Shown here piece after piece: positions 27,175 through 37,168 of a stretch of 64,000 nt of DNA. Both the position numbers and the translations under genes were made by a program. The stretch covers positions 186,001 to 250,000 of the forward strand of contig NZ_JAMBOV010000003.1 of the NCBI RefSeq assembly GCF_023715745.1. Direction: 5' to 3'. The notes under the pieces are model-generated. The model searched no databases. It worked only from the letters and a program-made list of their open reading frames with translations, and was not told where the DNA came from. This DNA is from Microbacterium oleivorans. GTDB taxonomy: Bacteria; Actinomycetota; Actinomycetes; Actinomycetales; Microbacteriaceae. Every line of letters begins with the position of its first letter. The first letter of the stretch is position 1.

Positions 27175-27852
27175 TCAGTCTTTCACGTCGTCGGCGTCGA
27201 CCCCCGCGGAATCCTCGTCGGCGAGGTGGCGCGCCTCGCGCGCGCTGATGACCCGCTTGACGACGTAGACGAGGACGAGGAACGCAGCGATCACGCCGAC
27301 GAAGACGTACCCCGCGTAGTGCAGGTTGTCGGAGAGCTCGCGATATCCCTCGGCCGCTGCGGCGGCGACCGCGACGTAGGAGACCGACCAGAGGGTGCAG
27401 GCGGGGATGGTCCAGGCGAGGAAGCGACGGTAGGCGAACCCGCTCATCCCGACCGTGAGGGGCACGAGGGAGTGGAGGACAGGCAGGAAGCGCGACAGGA
27501 AGATGGCCGGTCCGCCTCGCCGGCGCAGGTACAGCTCGGCACGGACCCAGTTGCGTTCGCCGATGAGTCGGCCGACACGCGAGAAGCGGATGCGGGGACC
27601 CAGCCAGCGGCCCAGGGCGAAACCGATGCTCTCACCGAGGAGCGCACCGACGAGGACCGCCGCAACGAGCCACGCGCCCTCCGGGAAGGTGTCCACGGCG
27701 GTGCCGGCGACGATGACGATCGAGTCGCCCGGTACGACGAGCCCCACGAGAACACTCGTCTCGAGCATCATCGCGACTCCGGCGACGATCGTCCGCACGA
27801 CCGGGTCGACAGCCTGGACGGTGCCGAGCAGCCAGTCCAGGATCTCGTTCAC
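27175..27852 (-). CDS. DedA family membrane protein
   Basis: 225 residues from GTG 27850-27852. Typical DedA pattern: ETSVLVGLVVPGDSIVIVAGT near 31-50, LGRWLGPRIRFSRVG near 87, then FLSRFLPVLHSLVPLTVGMSGF with the conserved Arg. Five to six hydrophobic segments. DedA/VTT proteins include lipid scramblases and undecaprenyl-phosphate flippases; which one this is cannot be told. First gene of the minus-strand group with the App1-type phosphatase; GATAAT at 27861-27866 (minus strand) may be its -10. Confidence 0.92.
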   Translation of the reverse strand: MNEILDWLLGTVQAVDPVVRTIVAGVAMMLETSVLVGLVVPGDSIVIVAGTAVDTFPEGAWLVAAVLVGALLGESIGFALGRWLGPRIRFSRVGRLIGERNWVRAELYLRRRGGPAIFLSRFLPVLHSLVPLTVGMSGFAYRRFLAWTIPACTLWSVSYVAVAAAAAEGYRELSDNLHYAGYVFVGVIAAFLVLVYVVKRVISAREARHLADEDSAGVDADDVKD

Positions 27853-27885
27853 GACCTCAGATTATCCGCCGTCTACCCTGAAGGG

Positions 27886-29172
27886 ATGTCGAGCGACCTG
27901 GCCTCCCGCACCCTTGCGGGATGGGTGGATCCCGCCGTCGTCTTCCTGGGCCTGTTCGCCCCCGCGGACGACGTCTTCTGGCTCGACGCCGGCCCCGACG
28001 CGTCGGAGGGATGGAGCTGGGTGGGCAGCGGCATCCGCTCGTCGGCTCCGCGCGATGTCGTGGCGGCGGGTGGCGGCGACCGCTCCGCGGGTCCGTTCCG
28101 CGGCGGCTGGGTGGGCTGGGCCGGATACGACGACGCGGCCGCCCGGGCGGGGTCGCCGGCCTCGGTCGATCAGGGGCCGGGGGAGCTCTGGCTGCGCGTC
28201 GAGCGGATGCTGGGGTTCGACCACGCGGCACGTCGCGTCGTCGTGTTCGCTGCCCAGGAGCAGCTGACCGCTTTCATGGACGAGATCGAGGCGACCGAGT
28301 GGCGAGCGACCTCTGTGCCGGATCCCGCGCCGAGCGTCGCGGTGACGGCGCGGCACGAGCCGTCGGAGTACGCAGCTCTGATCGAGCAGTGTCGAGAGGA
28401 GATCCGTGAGGGGCGCGCATATCAGCTGTGTCTGACGACGCGCTTCGAGACGTCGGCATCCGTGGATCCTGTCCGCGCGTACCTGCGACTACGGGCGGCG
28501 ACGCCGGCCCACCACGGCGGCTTCATCCGGAGCGGAGGATGGGCGCTGGCGAGCGCCTCACCGGAGCAGTTCCTCGCCGTCGAGGACGGCATCGTCCGCA
28601 CCCGCCCCATCAAGGGGACGCGCCCGCGCTCCGCGGACCCGCCGCGCGACGCGGCCCTCGCCGCCGAGTTGCGCGGCAGTGAGAAGGAGCAGGCCGAGAA
28701 CGTCATGATCGTCGACCTCATGCGCAACGACCTCCAGCGCGTGTGCGACGCGGGCTCGGTGGCCGCGGAACGACTGCTCGACGTGGAGTCGTACCCTGCG
28801 GTGCACCAGCTCGTGAGCACCGTCGCGGGAAGGCTGCGAGCCGGCACGACCGTCGGCGAGCTGTGGGAGGCCGCATTCCCCGCCGGCAGCATGACGGGAG
28901 CGCCGAAGCTCTCGGCGATGCAGATCCTCCATCGCCTCGAGGGGGCGCCGCGAGGGGTGTTCGCGGGCTGCTTCGGGTGGGTGGGGGATGACGGGGGTCT
29001 CGATCTCGCGATGGTCATCCGCTCGATCGTGGTCCATCCGCAGGGGGCGTACGTCGGCGCCGGCGGCGGGATCACGTGGGGCTCCGTCGCCGCGGACGAG
29101 GTCGCGGAGGTCGGCATCAAGGCCCGCGCACCGCTCGCCGCTCTGGGCGCGGAGCTGCCCCCGGGCTGGTGA
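27886..29172 (+). CDS. pabB: aminodeoxychorismate synthase component I
   Basis: Makes 4-amino-4-deoxychorismate for folate. 428 residues. The motif PIKGTRPR (near 240) carries the Lys that marks PabB; anthranilate synthase TrpE has PIAGT. Other chorismate-binding blocks are EKEQAENVMIVDLMRNDLQRVC near 265-286 and PAGSMTGAPKLSAM near 330-343. TACCCT lies six bases before ATG 27886, implying a leaderless transcript divergent from dedA. No pabA or pabC in view. Confidence 0.9.
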   Translation: MSSDLASRTLAGWVDPAVVFLGLFAPADDVFWLDAGPDASEGWSWVGSGIRSSAPRDVVAAGGGDRSAGPFRGGWVGWAGYDDAAARAGSPASVDQGPGELWLRVERMLGFDHAARRVVVFAAQEQLTAFMDEIEATEWRATSVPDPAPSVAVTARHEPSEYAALIEQCREEIREGRAYQLCLTTRFETSASVDPVRAYLRLRAATPAHHGGFIRSGGWALASASPEQFLAVEDGIVRTRPIKGTRPRSADPPRDAALAAELRGSEKEQAENVMIVDLMRNDLQRVCDAGSVAAERLLDVESYPAVHQLVSTVAGRLRAGTTVGELWEAAFPAGSMTGAPKLSAMQILHRLEGAPRGVFAGCFGWVGDDGGLDLAMVIRSIVVHPQGAYVGAGGGITWGSVAADEVAEVGIKARAPLAALGAELPPGW

Positions 29173-29240
29173 AAGTCCCGGTCCGCTAGGCTGAAAAGGC
29201 GCTTTCGCGCGCCCTCCCGACTTTGCACGATTGGTTCACC

Positions 29241-31820
29241 GTGTCCACCAGCACCTCCCACGACGCATCGACTCCCGAGCAGACGAGCTTCGACCCCCGC
29301 GCCATTCAGACCAAGTGGCAGACCCGCTGGGCGGAGGCCGACCCGTTCAAGGCCGGCGGTGACGAGGACACACGTCCGCGCAAGTACGTGCTCGGCATGT
29401 TCCCGTACCCGTCGGGCGACCTGCACATGGGTCACGCGGAGAACTACGCGTACGTCGACGCGGTGGCCCGCTTCTGGCGGCACCGCGGCTACAACGTCCT
29501 GAACCCGATCGGGTGGGACTCGTTCGGCCTCCCGGCCGAGAACGCCGCCATCAAGGGTGGCGCCGGTTCCGACCCGCGCGAGTGGACGTACAACAACATC
29601 GCCCAGCACAAGACGAGTTTCCGCGCGTTCGGGTCGTCCTACGACTGGAGCCGCGTGCTCCACACGAGCGACCCCGAGTACTACCGCTGGAACCAGTGGC
29701 TGTTCCAGCGTCTCTACGAGCGCGGCCTCGCGTACCGCAAGCAGAGCGCCGTCAACTGGTGCCCGAACGACCAGACGGTGCTCGCGAACGAGCAGGTCGT
29801 CGATGGCCATTGCGAGCGGTGCGGCTACGAGGTCGTTAAAAAGAAGCTGACGCAGTGGTACTTCAAGATCACGGAGTACGCCGACCGTCTTCTGGACGAC
29901 CTCAACCAGCTCGAGGGGTTCTGGCCGCACAAGGTGCTGCAGATGCAGCGCAACTGGATCGGCCGGTCCATCGGCGCCGACATCGACTTCGAGATCGAGG
30001 GACGCGACGAGAAGATCACGGTGTTCTCCACGCGCCCCGACACCCTGCACGGCGCCACCTTCATGGTCGTCGCGCCGGACTCCGACCTGGCCGCCGAGCT
30101 GGCCGCGGGGTCGTCGCCGGACGTGCGGATGCGGTTCCAGGACTACCTGGAGACCGTGCAGAAGACGAGTGAGATCGAGCGGCAGACCGCCGACCGTCCC
30201 AAGACGGGTGTGGCCCTCGACCGCTTCGCCATCAACCCGATCAACGGCGAGCGCCTGCCGATCTGGGCCGCGGACTATGTCCTGGCCGACTACGGTCACG
30301 GTGCCGTCATGGCGGTGCCCGCCCACGACCAGCGCGACCTCGATTTCGCGCGCGCCTTCGACCTGCCCGTGAAGGTCGTCGTCGACACGACGGCGCCGGT
30401 CACCGGTGCCATCCCGGTCATCGAGGTCGACGAGGACGGCGTGCCCGTCGGGGATGACCTGGAATCGATCGATCCCGCTCGCACGGGGACCGCGCTGACG
30501 GGAGACGGACGCCTCATCAACTCGGGCTCGCTCAACGGTCTGTCCAAGCGCAACGCGATCGCGCGTGCCATCGAGGAGCTCACCGCAGCCGGCACCGGTC
30601 GCGCCGCGAAGACGTACCGCCTGCGTGACTGGCTGATCTCGCGTCAGCGCTTCTGGGGAACCCCCATCCCGATGATCCACACCGAGGACGGCCGGATCGT
30701 CCCTGTTCCCGACGAGCAGCTGCCCGTCGTGCTGCCCGATGCGAAGGGCCTGGACCTGAAGCCGAAGGGCACGTCGCCGCTGGGCGGCGCGACCGAGTGG
30801 ATGTCGACGGTCGACCCCGAGACCGGTGAGCCGGCACTCCGCGACCCCGACACGATGGACACCTTCGTCGACAGCTCGTGGTACTTCCTCCGCTTCCTGG
30901 CCCCGAATGGGGCGACCGAGCCGTTCCCGACGGCCGAGGCATCCAAGTGGGCTCCCGTCGACTCCTACATCGGCGGTGTCGAGCACGCGATCCTGCACCT
31001 GCTGTACGCGCGCTTCATCACGAAGGTCCTCTTCGACATGGGCCTCGTCGACTTCACCGAACCCTTCACGAGCCTCATCAACCAGGGGATGGTGCTCCTC
31101 GACGGCTCGAAGATGTCGAAGTCGAAGGGCAACCTGGTCGAGTTCGCCTCGAGCATGGAGGACCCCGGAGCGGATGCCGTCCGCGTCGCGATCGCCTTCG
31201 CCGGACCGGTCGAGGACGACATCAACTGGGAGGACGTCTCGACGACGGGTGCCCAGAAGTTCCTGGCGCGCGCCCTGCGCGTCGCCGCGGACGTCGCGAG
31301 TCCGACCGATGTCGTGTGGGCCGACGGTGACACCGCGCTCCGCCGCGTCACGCACCGCCTGTGGGCGGATGTGGTCGGTCTCGTCGAGCAGTCGAAGTTC
31401 AACGTCGTCGTCGCGCGTCTGATGGAGCTCGTGAACGCGACGCGCAAGACGATCGATTCGGGCGCCGGTGCCGCCGACCCCGCGGTCCGCGAGGCGGCCG
31501 AGGCCGTCGCGATGATCCTCGACTTGTTCGCGCCGCACACGGCCGAGGAGATGTGGGAGATCCTCGGGTACGAGCCGTTCGTCGGCGTCGTCCCCTGGCG
31601 TCAGGCCGACCCGACGCTGCTCGTCGAGGAGTCCGTGACGGCGGTAGTCCAGATCAACGGCAAGGTGCGCGGCACCCTCTCTGTCTCGGCGAAGGTCTCG
31701 GGCGAGGAGCTCGAGCAGCTCGCGCTCGCGGACGAGAAGGTGCGTCGCGCGATCGGCGACAAGCAGATCACCCGCGCGGTCGTGCGTGCACCGAAGGTCG
31801 TCAGCTTCACCGTCGCGTGA
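29241..31820 (+). CDS. leuS: leucyl-tRNA synthetase
   Basis: 859 residues counted from GTG 29241 (a TTG at 29223 is possible; neither has a good ribosome site). HIGH-type motif HMGH near 63, connective peptide with the editing domain ([13 protein letters not shown] near 275 and later [11 protein letters not shown]), and KMSKS at about 623-627. C-terminal segment [14 protein letters not shown] is typical. TAGGCT at 29187-29192 could be the -10, giving a leader with a GGCGC/GCGCC hairpin at 29199-29214. I saw no T-box here, unlike ileS. Confidence 0.97.
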   Translation: MSTSTSHDASTPEQTSFDPRAIQTKWQTRWAEADPFKAGGDEDTRPRKYVLGMFPYPSGDLHMGHAENYAYVDAVARFWRHRGYNVLNPIGWDSFGLPAENAAIKGGAGSDPREWTYNNIAQHKTSFRAFGSSYDWSRVLHTSDPEYYRWNQWLFQRLYERGLAYRKQSAVNWCPNDQTVLANEQVVDGHCERCGYEVVKKKLTQWYFKITEYADRLLDDLNQLEGFWPHKVLQMQRNWIGRSIGADIDFEIEGRDEKITVFSTRPDTLHGATFMVVAPDSDLAAELAAGSSPDVRMRFQDYLETVQKTSEIERQTADRPKTGVALDRFAINPINGERLPIWAADYVLADYGHGAVMAVPAHDQRDLDFARAFDLPVKVVVDTTAPVTGAIPVIEVDEDGVPVGDDLESIDPARTGTALTGDGRLINSGSLNGLSKRNAIARAIEELTAAGTGRAAKTYRLRDWLISRQRFWGTPIPMIHTEDGRIVPVPDEQLPVVLPDAKGLDLKPKGTSPLGGATEWMSTVDPETGEPALRDPDTMDTFVDSSWYFLRFLAPNGATEPFPTAEASKWAPVDSYIGGVEHAILHLLYARFITKVLFDMGLVDFTEPFTSLINQGMVLLDGSKMSKSKGNLVEFASSMEDPGADAVRVAIAFAGPVEDDINWEDVSTTGAQKFLARALRVAADVASPTDVVWADGDTALRRVTHRLWADVVGLVEQSKFNVVVARLMELVNATRKTIDSGAGAADPAVREAAEAVAMILDLFAPHTAEEMWEILGYEPFVGVVPWRQADPTLLVEESVTAVVQINGKVRGTLSVSAKVSGEELEQLALADEKVRRAIGDKQITRAVVRAPKVVSFTVA

Positions 31821-31823
31821 GTT

Positions 31824-31846
31824 ACGCCGCGGGCTGACCGCGGCGT
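31824..31846 (+). terminator. stem-loop after leuS
   Basis: Perfect 9-base-pair stem ACGCCGCGG/CCGCGGCGT with a 5-base loop, three bases after the leuS stop. No T tract follows, so termination may need Rho or be partial. Confidence 0.4.
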
Positions 31847-31935
31847 CTCCTCCACCTCCGGCCCGGTGACCCAGGTCTTCCACGGATGCCGGGGCGCGGG
31901 CGCTGTGGCTCGCGCCCGGTCGGAGGATCGGGGTC

Positions 31936-32526
31936 ATGGGTGCGCAGACGGTGCCGGGCTCGCGTCGCCGATTGGGGATCGGCGCGGCGGTCACCCTGGT
32001 CGTCGCCGTCGCCGCGGTCACGATCGCGATCGGCATCGTCCGCACCGGCGCCGACGCGGCGATCGAGACGGTCCCGGACGTCGCCTCGGAGACGGTGGCC
32101 CCGGCGACCGTCTACGTGCACGTGTCGGGAGAGGTCGCTGACCCGGGGCTGTACCGACTCGACCAGGGTGCGCGCGTCGTCGACGCCGTCGCCGCGGCGG
32201 GCGGTTTCACCGCCCAGGCGTCGCGCGAGGCGGTCAACCTCGCGCGACCGGTCAGCGACGGCGAGCAGCTCGTCGTCCCCGCCGAAGGCGCCGAGGGCAC
32301 GGATGCCGCGGCTCCGGCAGCGCCCGAGGGCGACGGCCGCGTGAACCTCAACACCGCCGACCTCGCCGCGCTCGACACCCTGCCGCGGATCGGACCGGCG
32401 ATCGCGCAGCGCATCCTCGACTGGCGCGAGGCCAACGGTCGGTTCACGAGCGTGGACGACCTCATGGCCGTCCCCGGGATCGGCGAGAAGATGCTGGCCT
32501 CACTCCGCGACCTGGTGACCGTGTGA
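31936..32526 (+). CDS. comEA: ComEA family DNA-binding protein
   Basis: Membrane-anchored DNA receptor of the transformation machinery. 196 residues: one N-terminal hydrophobic anchor (16-34), an SLBB-like domain (VYVHVSGEVADPGLYRLDQGARVVDAVAAAGG near 58-90), a short linker and a C-terminal helix-hairpin-helix pair (VNLNTADLAALDTLPRIGPAIAQRI). It overlaps comEC by four bases. Confidence 0.92.
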   Translation: MGAQTVPGSRRRLGIGAAVTLVVAVAAVTIAIGIVRTGADAAIETVPDVASETVAPATVYVHVSGEVADPGLYRLDQGARVVDAVAAAGGFTAQASREAVNLARPVSDGEQLVVPAEGAEGTDAAAPAAPEGDGRVNLNTADLAALDTLPRIGPAIAQRILDWREANGRFTSVDDLMAVPGIGEKMLASLRDLVTV

Positions 32527-34820
32527 GCATCCGGACCGCCCGTCGTCGCGATCTCCGCCTGCTCCCCGTGGCCGTCACGGCGTGGGCGGGCGCCGGCGCG
32601 GCGATCGCCTTCCCGCAGCAGGCGGCGGCGTCCGCCGTCGTCCTCTGGCTCGCAGCGGTCTCGCTGCTGGTTGCCGCGGTGCGTCGCGCGCGACCGACCC
32701 TGCTGACCCTCATCGCGGTCTCGATGGCGGTCGCGGGGGCCGCCGCATCCCACGTCGCCGTCGTCCAGCCGGCCAGGGACGCGGCGGCCGATCTGAGGAT
32801 CGACGGCGGCCGCAGCGTCGCCTTCGAGGTCGACGTCGTCGGGAAGGTCGAGCGCTCCGCGACCGGTTTCCGCTTCGACGCGATCACGCGATCGGTGACC
32901 ATCGGCGACGAGACCCTGGCGCTCTCGGCACCCGTGCTGGTCCGCGCATCCGACCGTCCACCCGGGCTCGATCTGGGTGCGCGTGCGACGGCGCTCGGGA
33001 CGGCGTTCCGCGCCGATGCGACCGACCGCGCCGTGCTCGTGGTCGAGGCGTCCGAGCTCGCGATCGAGCGAGCGCCGGAGGGGCCCCTCGCCGTCGCTGC
33101 GAGTCTGCGGACAGGACTCGTGGCCGCGATCGAGGGACTACCCGACCCCGGTGCCGGGCTCGTGCCGGGGTTGGCCGTCGGCGACACGTCCGCCGTCACC
33201 GACGAGCTCGACCAACGGATGACAGCGTCCTCGCTGTCTCACCTCACCGCGGTCTCCGGGGCGAACTGCGCGCTCGTCGTCGGTATCGCCTTCGGTATCG
33301 CTGCCCTGTGCAGGGCGAGACGCGGCATCCGCGTCGCCGCCGGGCTCGGAACCCTGGTCGCCTTCGTCGTCCTCGTGTCGCCGGAACCGAGCGTCGTCCG
33401 GGCGGGCGCGATGGCGGCGATCGCGATGCTCGGTCTGCTGCTCGGACGCATCGGTGCGGGTGTGTCGGTGCTCGCGGCATCCGTCTGTCTGCTCCTCATC
33501 CTCGATCCGTGGCTCGCGGCGTCGCTCGGCTTCGCCCTGTCCGCGGTCGCCACGGGATCGCTCCTGCTCTTCGCCGGCCCTCTCGCCGACGGCCTGTCCA
33601 GATGGATGCCGTCGCCCGCCGCCCTCGCGCTGTCGGTGCCCCTCGCCGCGCAATTGGCGTGTGGTCCGCTGCTCGTGCTCATCGAGCCGACCGTGCCGCT
33701 GGTGGGCGTGCTCGCGAATCTGCTCGCGGGACCGGCAGCACCTGTGGCGACGGTGCTCGGACTGCTGGCGTGCCTCGCCCTGCCGGTGCCCGTCCTGGCG
33801 CAAGGACTGTCCGCGCTCGCGTGGTTGCCGGCCGCGTGGATCGCGGGCACGGCGGACCTCGCCGCCCGGCTGCCGGGGGCATCCCTCCCGTGGCTCGAGG
33901 GGCTGCCCGGCCTGCTTGCGCTGGCGATCACCGGCGCCGCGATCGGTTCGGCGATCGCGGCGCGCCGGCACCGGCTGCGCCGAGCGGCGGCGTGGACATT
34001 GGCCGCGGCAGTCCTCGTCGTCGCCGCCTCCGGCCCTGTCCGGACCTTGCTCGACCGCACGCGGGTGCCCACCGACTGGGCCATCGCCGCCTGCGAGGTC
34101 GGTCAGGGAGATGCCGTCCTCGTGCGCTCCGCCGACGCGGTCATGCTCATCGACGCTGGACCCGAGCCGGCTGCGCTGACGGCGTGCCTGGACCGGTTCG
34201 CGATCGACCGCATCGACATCCTCGTGCTGACCCACTTCGATCTGGACCACCGTGGTGGTGCCGACGCCGTCGCGGGGCGGGCGGATCTCGTCCTGCACGG
34301 TCCCGTCCCCGACGCCGACGCCGCCGACGTGGTCGCACGGCTCGCCTCCGCCGGCGCTCGGACGCAACAGGTGTCGGCCGGTCAGGGCGGCGAGCTGGGG
34401 GAGTGCCGGTGGCGGTCGCTCTGGCCGAAGCCGGACGACGCCGTCTATCCCGCCGGCAACGACGCGAGTGTCATCGTCGACGTCACCGGATGCCGCGTCC
34501 CCGACGCCGTCTTCCTCGGCGACCTCTCCGCGCAGGCGCAGCGCTCGCTCGTCGCGACGGGAGCCGTCGACCGCGGTTACGCCGTCGTGAAGGTCGCTCA
34601 CCACGGCAGTGCCGACCAGGACGGAGAGCTCTATCGCAGGCTCAGCCCGAGCATCGCGCTGGTCACCGTGGGGGAGAACCCCTATGGGCACCCCCGCGCG
34701 GAGATCCTCGATCTCCTCGAGGAGGAGCGCGCCACCGTCGCGCGCACCGACACCTCCGGGGACCTCGTCCTCTGGCGCGACGATGACGGCCTTCGCCTCT
34801 GGCGCTCACGAGAAGGATGA
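32523..34820 (+). CDS. comEC: ComEC/Rec2 family competence protein
   Basis: Forms the channel for single-stranded DNA uptake. 765 residues from GTG 32523. Three regions: N-terminal OB-like domain with three hydrophobic segments, the Competence membrane domain (near 220-500; HLTAVSGANCALVVGIAFG is its hallmark), and a C-terminal metallo-beta-lactamase domain with THFDLDHRGG near 573 and KVAHHGSADQDG near 695, which degrades the incoming second strand in some relatives. Intact, so uptake could be functional if a pilus system exists elsewhere. Confidence 0.94.
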   Translation: MSIRTARRRDLRLLPVAVTAWAGAGAAIAFPQQAAASAVVLWLAAVSLLVAAVRRARPTLLTLIAVSMAVAGAAASHVAVVQPARDAAADLRIDGGRSVAFEVDVVGKVERSATGFRFDAITRSVTIGDETLALSAPVLVRASDRPPGLDLGARATALGTAFRADATDRAVLVVEASELAIERAPEGPLAVAASLRTGLVAAIEGLPDPGAGLVPGLAVGDTSAVTDELDQRMTASSLSHLTAVSGANCALVVGIAFGIAALCRARRGIRVAAGLGTLVAFVVLVSPEPSVVRAGAMAAIAMLGLLLGRIGAGVSVLAASVCLLLILDPWLAASLGFALSAVATGSLLLFAGPLADGLSRWMPSPAALALSVPLAAQLACGPLLVLIEPTVPLVGVLANLLAGPAAPVATVLGLLACLALPVPVLAQGLSALAWLPAAWIAGTADLAARLPGASLPWLEGLPGLLALAITGAAIGSAIAARRHRLRRAAAWTLAAAVLVVAASGPVRTLLDRTRVPTDWAIAACEVGQGDAVLVRSADAVMLIDAGPEPAALTACLDRFAIDRIDILVLTHFDLDHRGGADAVAGRADLVLHGPVPDADAADVVARLASAGARTQQVSAGQGGELGECRWRSLWPKPDDAVYPAGNDASVIVDVTGCRVPDAVFLGDLSAQAQRSLVATGAVDRGYAVVKVAHHGSADQDGELYRRLSPSIALVTVGENPYGHPRAEILDLLEEERATVARTDTSGDLVLWRDDDGLRLWRSREG

Positions 34821-34865
34821 CGGGGGCGCCCGTCACCGTCCGCCGCCCTCGGTAGGCTGGATCCC

Positions 34866-35900
34866 ATGCCGAGCCCCCGTCGTCCCGCCGCGAAGACGAC
34901 GAAGTCGACGATCCCGCAGATCTCGTGGCGCGCGCCACAGCCGGCGCCCGTCGTGCTCGTCTCGGGGCCCGAGGAGGTCTGTGCGGAACGGGCGACCGCC
35001 GGCATCCGTGATTACCTGCGCGCCGAGGATCCGAGCCTCGAGGTCACCGACATCCGCGCGGACGACTACGCCCCCGGCACTCTGCTGGCGGTGTCGTCGC
35101 CGTCGCTGTTCGGCGAACCGCGACTCGTCCGCGTGTCGGGCGTGGAGAAATGCTCCGACGCATTCCTCGCCGAGGCGATCCGCTACCTCGAGGCACCCCA
35201 GGACGGTGCGACGATCGTGCTGCGTCACACGGGTGCCAGCGTCCGCGGCAAGAAGCTCCTCGACACCCTCCGATCCGGCGTCGGCGGCGGTATCGAGATC
35301 GCCTGCCCCGCCGTCAAGCGCGACTCCGACCGCTTCGACTTCGCCGCGGGGGAGTTCCAGGCCGCGAAGCGTCGGATCGCCCCGCCCGCCCTCCGCGCGC
35401 TCGTCTCGGCGTTCTCCGACGACCTCACCGAGCTCGCCGCGGCCTGCCAGCAGCTGATCTCCGACGTCGACGGTGACATCACCGAGCAGATCGTCACGCG
35501 CTACTACGGCGGCCGCGTCGAGACGACCGCCTTCGCCGTTGCGGACACCGCGATCGCCGGGCGTTATGGCGACGCCCTGATCACCCTCCGACACGCCCTC
35601 GCCTCGGGCGCCGACCCGGTCCCGATGGTCGCGGCCATCGCCTCGAAACTGCGCACCATGGCGCGCGTCGCCGGTTCGCGCGAGCCCTCCGGTGCCCTCG
35701 CCGCGCGCATCGGCATGAAGGACTGGCAGGTCGACCGGGCCCGCCGCGACCTCGCCGGCTGGACCGAGTCGTCTCTGGGTGTCGCGATCCAGGCGGCCGC
35801 CCGCGCGGATGCCGAGGTGAAGGGCGCGTCCCGTGATGCCGTGTTCGCGGTGGAGCGCCTCGTCACCGTCGTCGCGACCCGCGCGCCGTACGGCGCCTGA
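34866..35900 (+). CDS. holA: DNA polymerase III subunit delta
   Basis: Clamp-loader wrench that opens the sliding clamp. 344 residues. Typical delta layout: APVVLVSGPEEVCAERAT at the N-terminus, SPSLFGEPRLVRVSGVEKC near 80, ELAAACQQLISDV near 190 and the C-terminal collar domain with YGDALITLRHALASGADPVPMVAAIASKLRTM. TAGGCT lies seven bases before ATG 34866. The order comEA-comEC-holA-rpsT is usual in actinobacteria. Confidence 0.93.
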   Translation: MPSPRRPAAKTTKSTIPQISWRAPQPAPVVLVSGPEEVCAERATAGIRDYLRAEDPSLEVTDIRADDYAPGTLLAVSSPSLFGEPRLVRVSGVEKCSDAFLAEAIRYLEAPQDGATIVLRHTGASVRGKKLLDTLRSGVGGGIEIACPAVKRDSDRFDFAAGEFQAAKRRIAPPALRALVSAFSDDLTELAAACQQLISDVDGDITEQIVTRYYGGRVETTAFAVADTAIAGRYGDALITLRHALASGADPVPMVAAIASKLRTMARVAGSREPSGALAARIGMKDWQVDRARRDLAGWTESSLGVAIQAAARADAEVKGASRDAVFAVERLVTVVATRAPYGA

Positions 35901-35913
35901 GCTCGCCGGTAAC

Positions 35914-35949
35914 GACGAAGGCCCGCCCCCAGGGGGACGGGCCTTCGTC
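35914..35949. terminator. bidirectional terminator between holA and rpsT
   Basis: A 12-base-pair stem GACGAAGGCCCG/CGGGCCTTCGTC with an inner CCCCC/GGGGG. It lies between convergent genes and should serve both. Confidence 0.75.
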
Positions 35950-35961
35950 ACACGTTGCGGC

Positions 35962-36222
35962 TCAGAGAGCGGCGACCTGCTTGGCGATCGAGGACTTGCG
36001 GTTGGCCGCCTGGTTCTCGTGGATGACGCCCTTGCTGACGGCCTTGTCGAGCTTCTTGGTGGCCTTGAGCAGCGCCTTCTCGGCAGCAGCCTTGTCGCCG
36101 GCCGAGATGGCCGCACGGGTCTGACGGACGACGGTCCGCAGCTCGCTCTTCACGGCCTTGTTGCGCTCGCGAGCCTTCTCGTTGGTCTTGTTGCGCTTGA
36201 TCTGCGACTTGATGTTCGCCAC
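35962..36222 (-). CDS. rpsT: 30S ribosomal protein S20
   Basis: 86 residues from GTG 36220-36222. Lys/Arg-rich helical protein: [20 protein letters not shown] at the start and [22 protein letters not shown] near 55-77. Binds 16S rRNA early in assembly. In E. coli S20 represses its own translation through a poor start codon and leader; here the GTG and weak ribosome site are similar, but the mechanism is not shown. Confidence 0.97.
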   Translation of the reverse strand: MANIKSQIKRNKTNEKARERNKAVKSELRTVVRQTRAAISAGDKAAAEKALLKATKKLDKAVSKGVIHENQAANRKSSIAKQVAAL

Positions 36223-36331
36223 GTTCGACGTATCTTTCGTTCGGAGTTATCGGTTGGAAGTGCCGGCGACAGAAGAGGGCTGTCACGCAGCGGTCGTGTG
36301 AGGGAGGAACCCACACGCAAGCCAAAAACCG

Positions 36332-36337
36332 ATTCTA
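36332..36337 (-). promoter_or_regulatory. -10 element (TAGAAT) of rpsT
   Basis: TAGAAT on the minus strand, about 110 bases before the S20 GTG. The transcript would have a leader of roughly 100 bases. Confidence 0.5.
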
Positions 36338-36350
36338 TCAGGTGAGCGCC

Positions 36351-37085
36351 TCATCCCGAAGTCGACCGCTCGCGCGCCATTGTCGCCAGGGCAAGGTCGA
36401 CGATCGCGTTGAACACGCGGGGCCGCATGGCGGTGACGAGATGGGATGTCCGGGGCACGACGATGAGCTCGGCCTCGGGCGTGAGTCTCGTGAACAGGCG
36501 TTCGTTGAGCCGCAGCTGATCCCACTGCCCGTTGACGAACCACATCGGCACCGAGATCCGTTTCAGCGACGTGACGAGGTCGAGCACCGACAGGCTCCGC
36601 AGGGCGACGTCCTGGGCGTCGTACGCGTAGCCGCCGGCGCCGAAGTCCGCACGGGTCTCGGGCGGGAGCGTCCGGTCGAGCACGATGTCGGTGAGGGGCT
36701 GACCGCGCCTGGGGAGCCGGTCGAAACCTCGAGCCAGCGTCCGATACAGCGCGAGACCCGCGCCGCGCGGGATCGACGTGCAGCCCGCGGCGATGAACGC
36801 GCCGACCGGCGGCGGCTGCTCCCTGCCCATGTACTCGATCGAGACGAGCCCGCCCATCGAGTGGGCGACGAGGAGCACGGGTCCACGGGTCGCCGCATCC
36901 GTCACTGCGGCGTCGATCGTCTCGAACGCACCGTCCAGCGTGAAGGTCTCGCTTATGCGAGTGCCGTGACCAGGTAGATCCACCGCGGTGGCGCCGACGC
37001 CGAGCGCGGACAGGTGCGCGAGTTGAGCGCGCCACATGGTCGCGGAGGTGCGGATGCCGTGGACGAACACCACCTGAGGCGTCAT
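36351..37085 (-). CDS. alpha/beta hydrolase
   Basis: 244 residues. Oxyanion segment VVFVHGIRTS near residue 5-14, DLPGHGTRIS near 41, nucleophile elbow AHSMGG (Ser near 95), and catalytic His in RTSHLVTAMRP near 215. Asp is probably in NGQWDQLRLNE. Substrate unknown. ATG 37083-37085 follows TAGGCT by six bases on the minus strand, so it is probably leaderless and separate from the nuclease gene upstream. Confidence 0.9.
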   Translation of the reverse strand: MTPQVVFVHGIRTSATMWRAQLAHLSALGVGATAVDLPGHGTRISETFTLDGAFETIDAAVTDAATRGPVLLVAHSMGGLVSIEYMGREQPPPVGAFIAAGCTSIPRGAGLALYRTLARGFDRLPRRGQPLTDIVLDRTLPPETRADFGAGGYAYDAQDVALRSLSVLDLVTSLKRISVPMWFVNGQWDQLRLNERLFTRLTPEAELIVVPRTSHLVTAMRPRVFNAIVDLALATMARERSTSG

Positions 37086-37113
37086 GCCCCCAGCCTACGA
37101 ATCATCGGCCAGC

Positions 37114-37166
37114 GGACGCGGAACGGGGGCGGCTCCACAGGACCCGCCCCCGTTCCGGCTGCGTCC
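37114..37166 (-). terminator. long hairpin after the nuclease gene
   Basis: Perfect 13-base-pair stem (37120-37132 with 37144-37156) plus outer GGACGC/GCGTCC, just downstream of the nuclease stop on the minus strand. No T tract follows. Confidence 0.55.
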
Positions 37167-37168
37167 CA

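Noticed and set aside
29193..29240. Second T-box or Leu riboswitch before leuS
   Set aside because: The leader is only about 50 bases and lacks the T-box core; only a short GGCGC/GCGCC hairpin is present.
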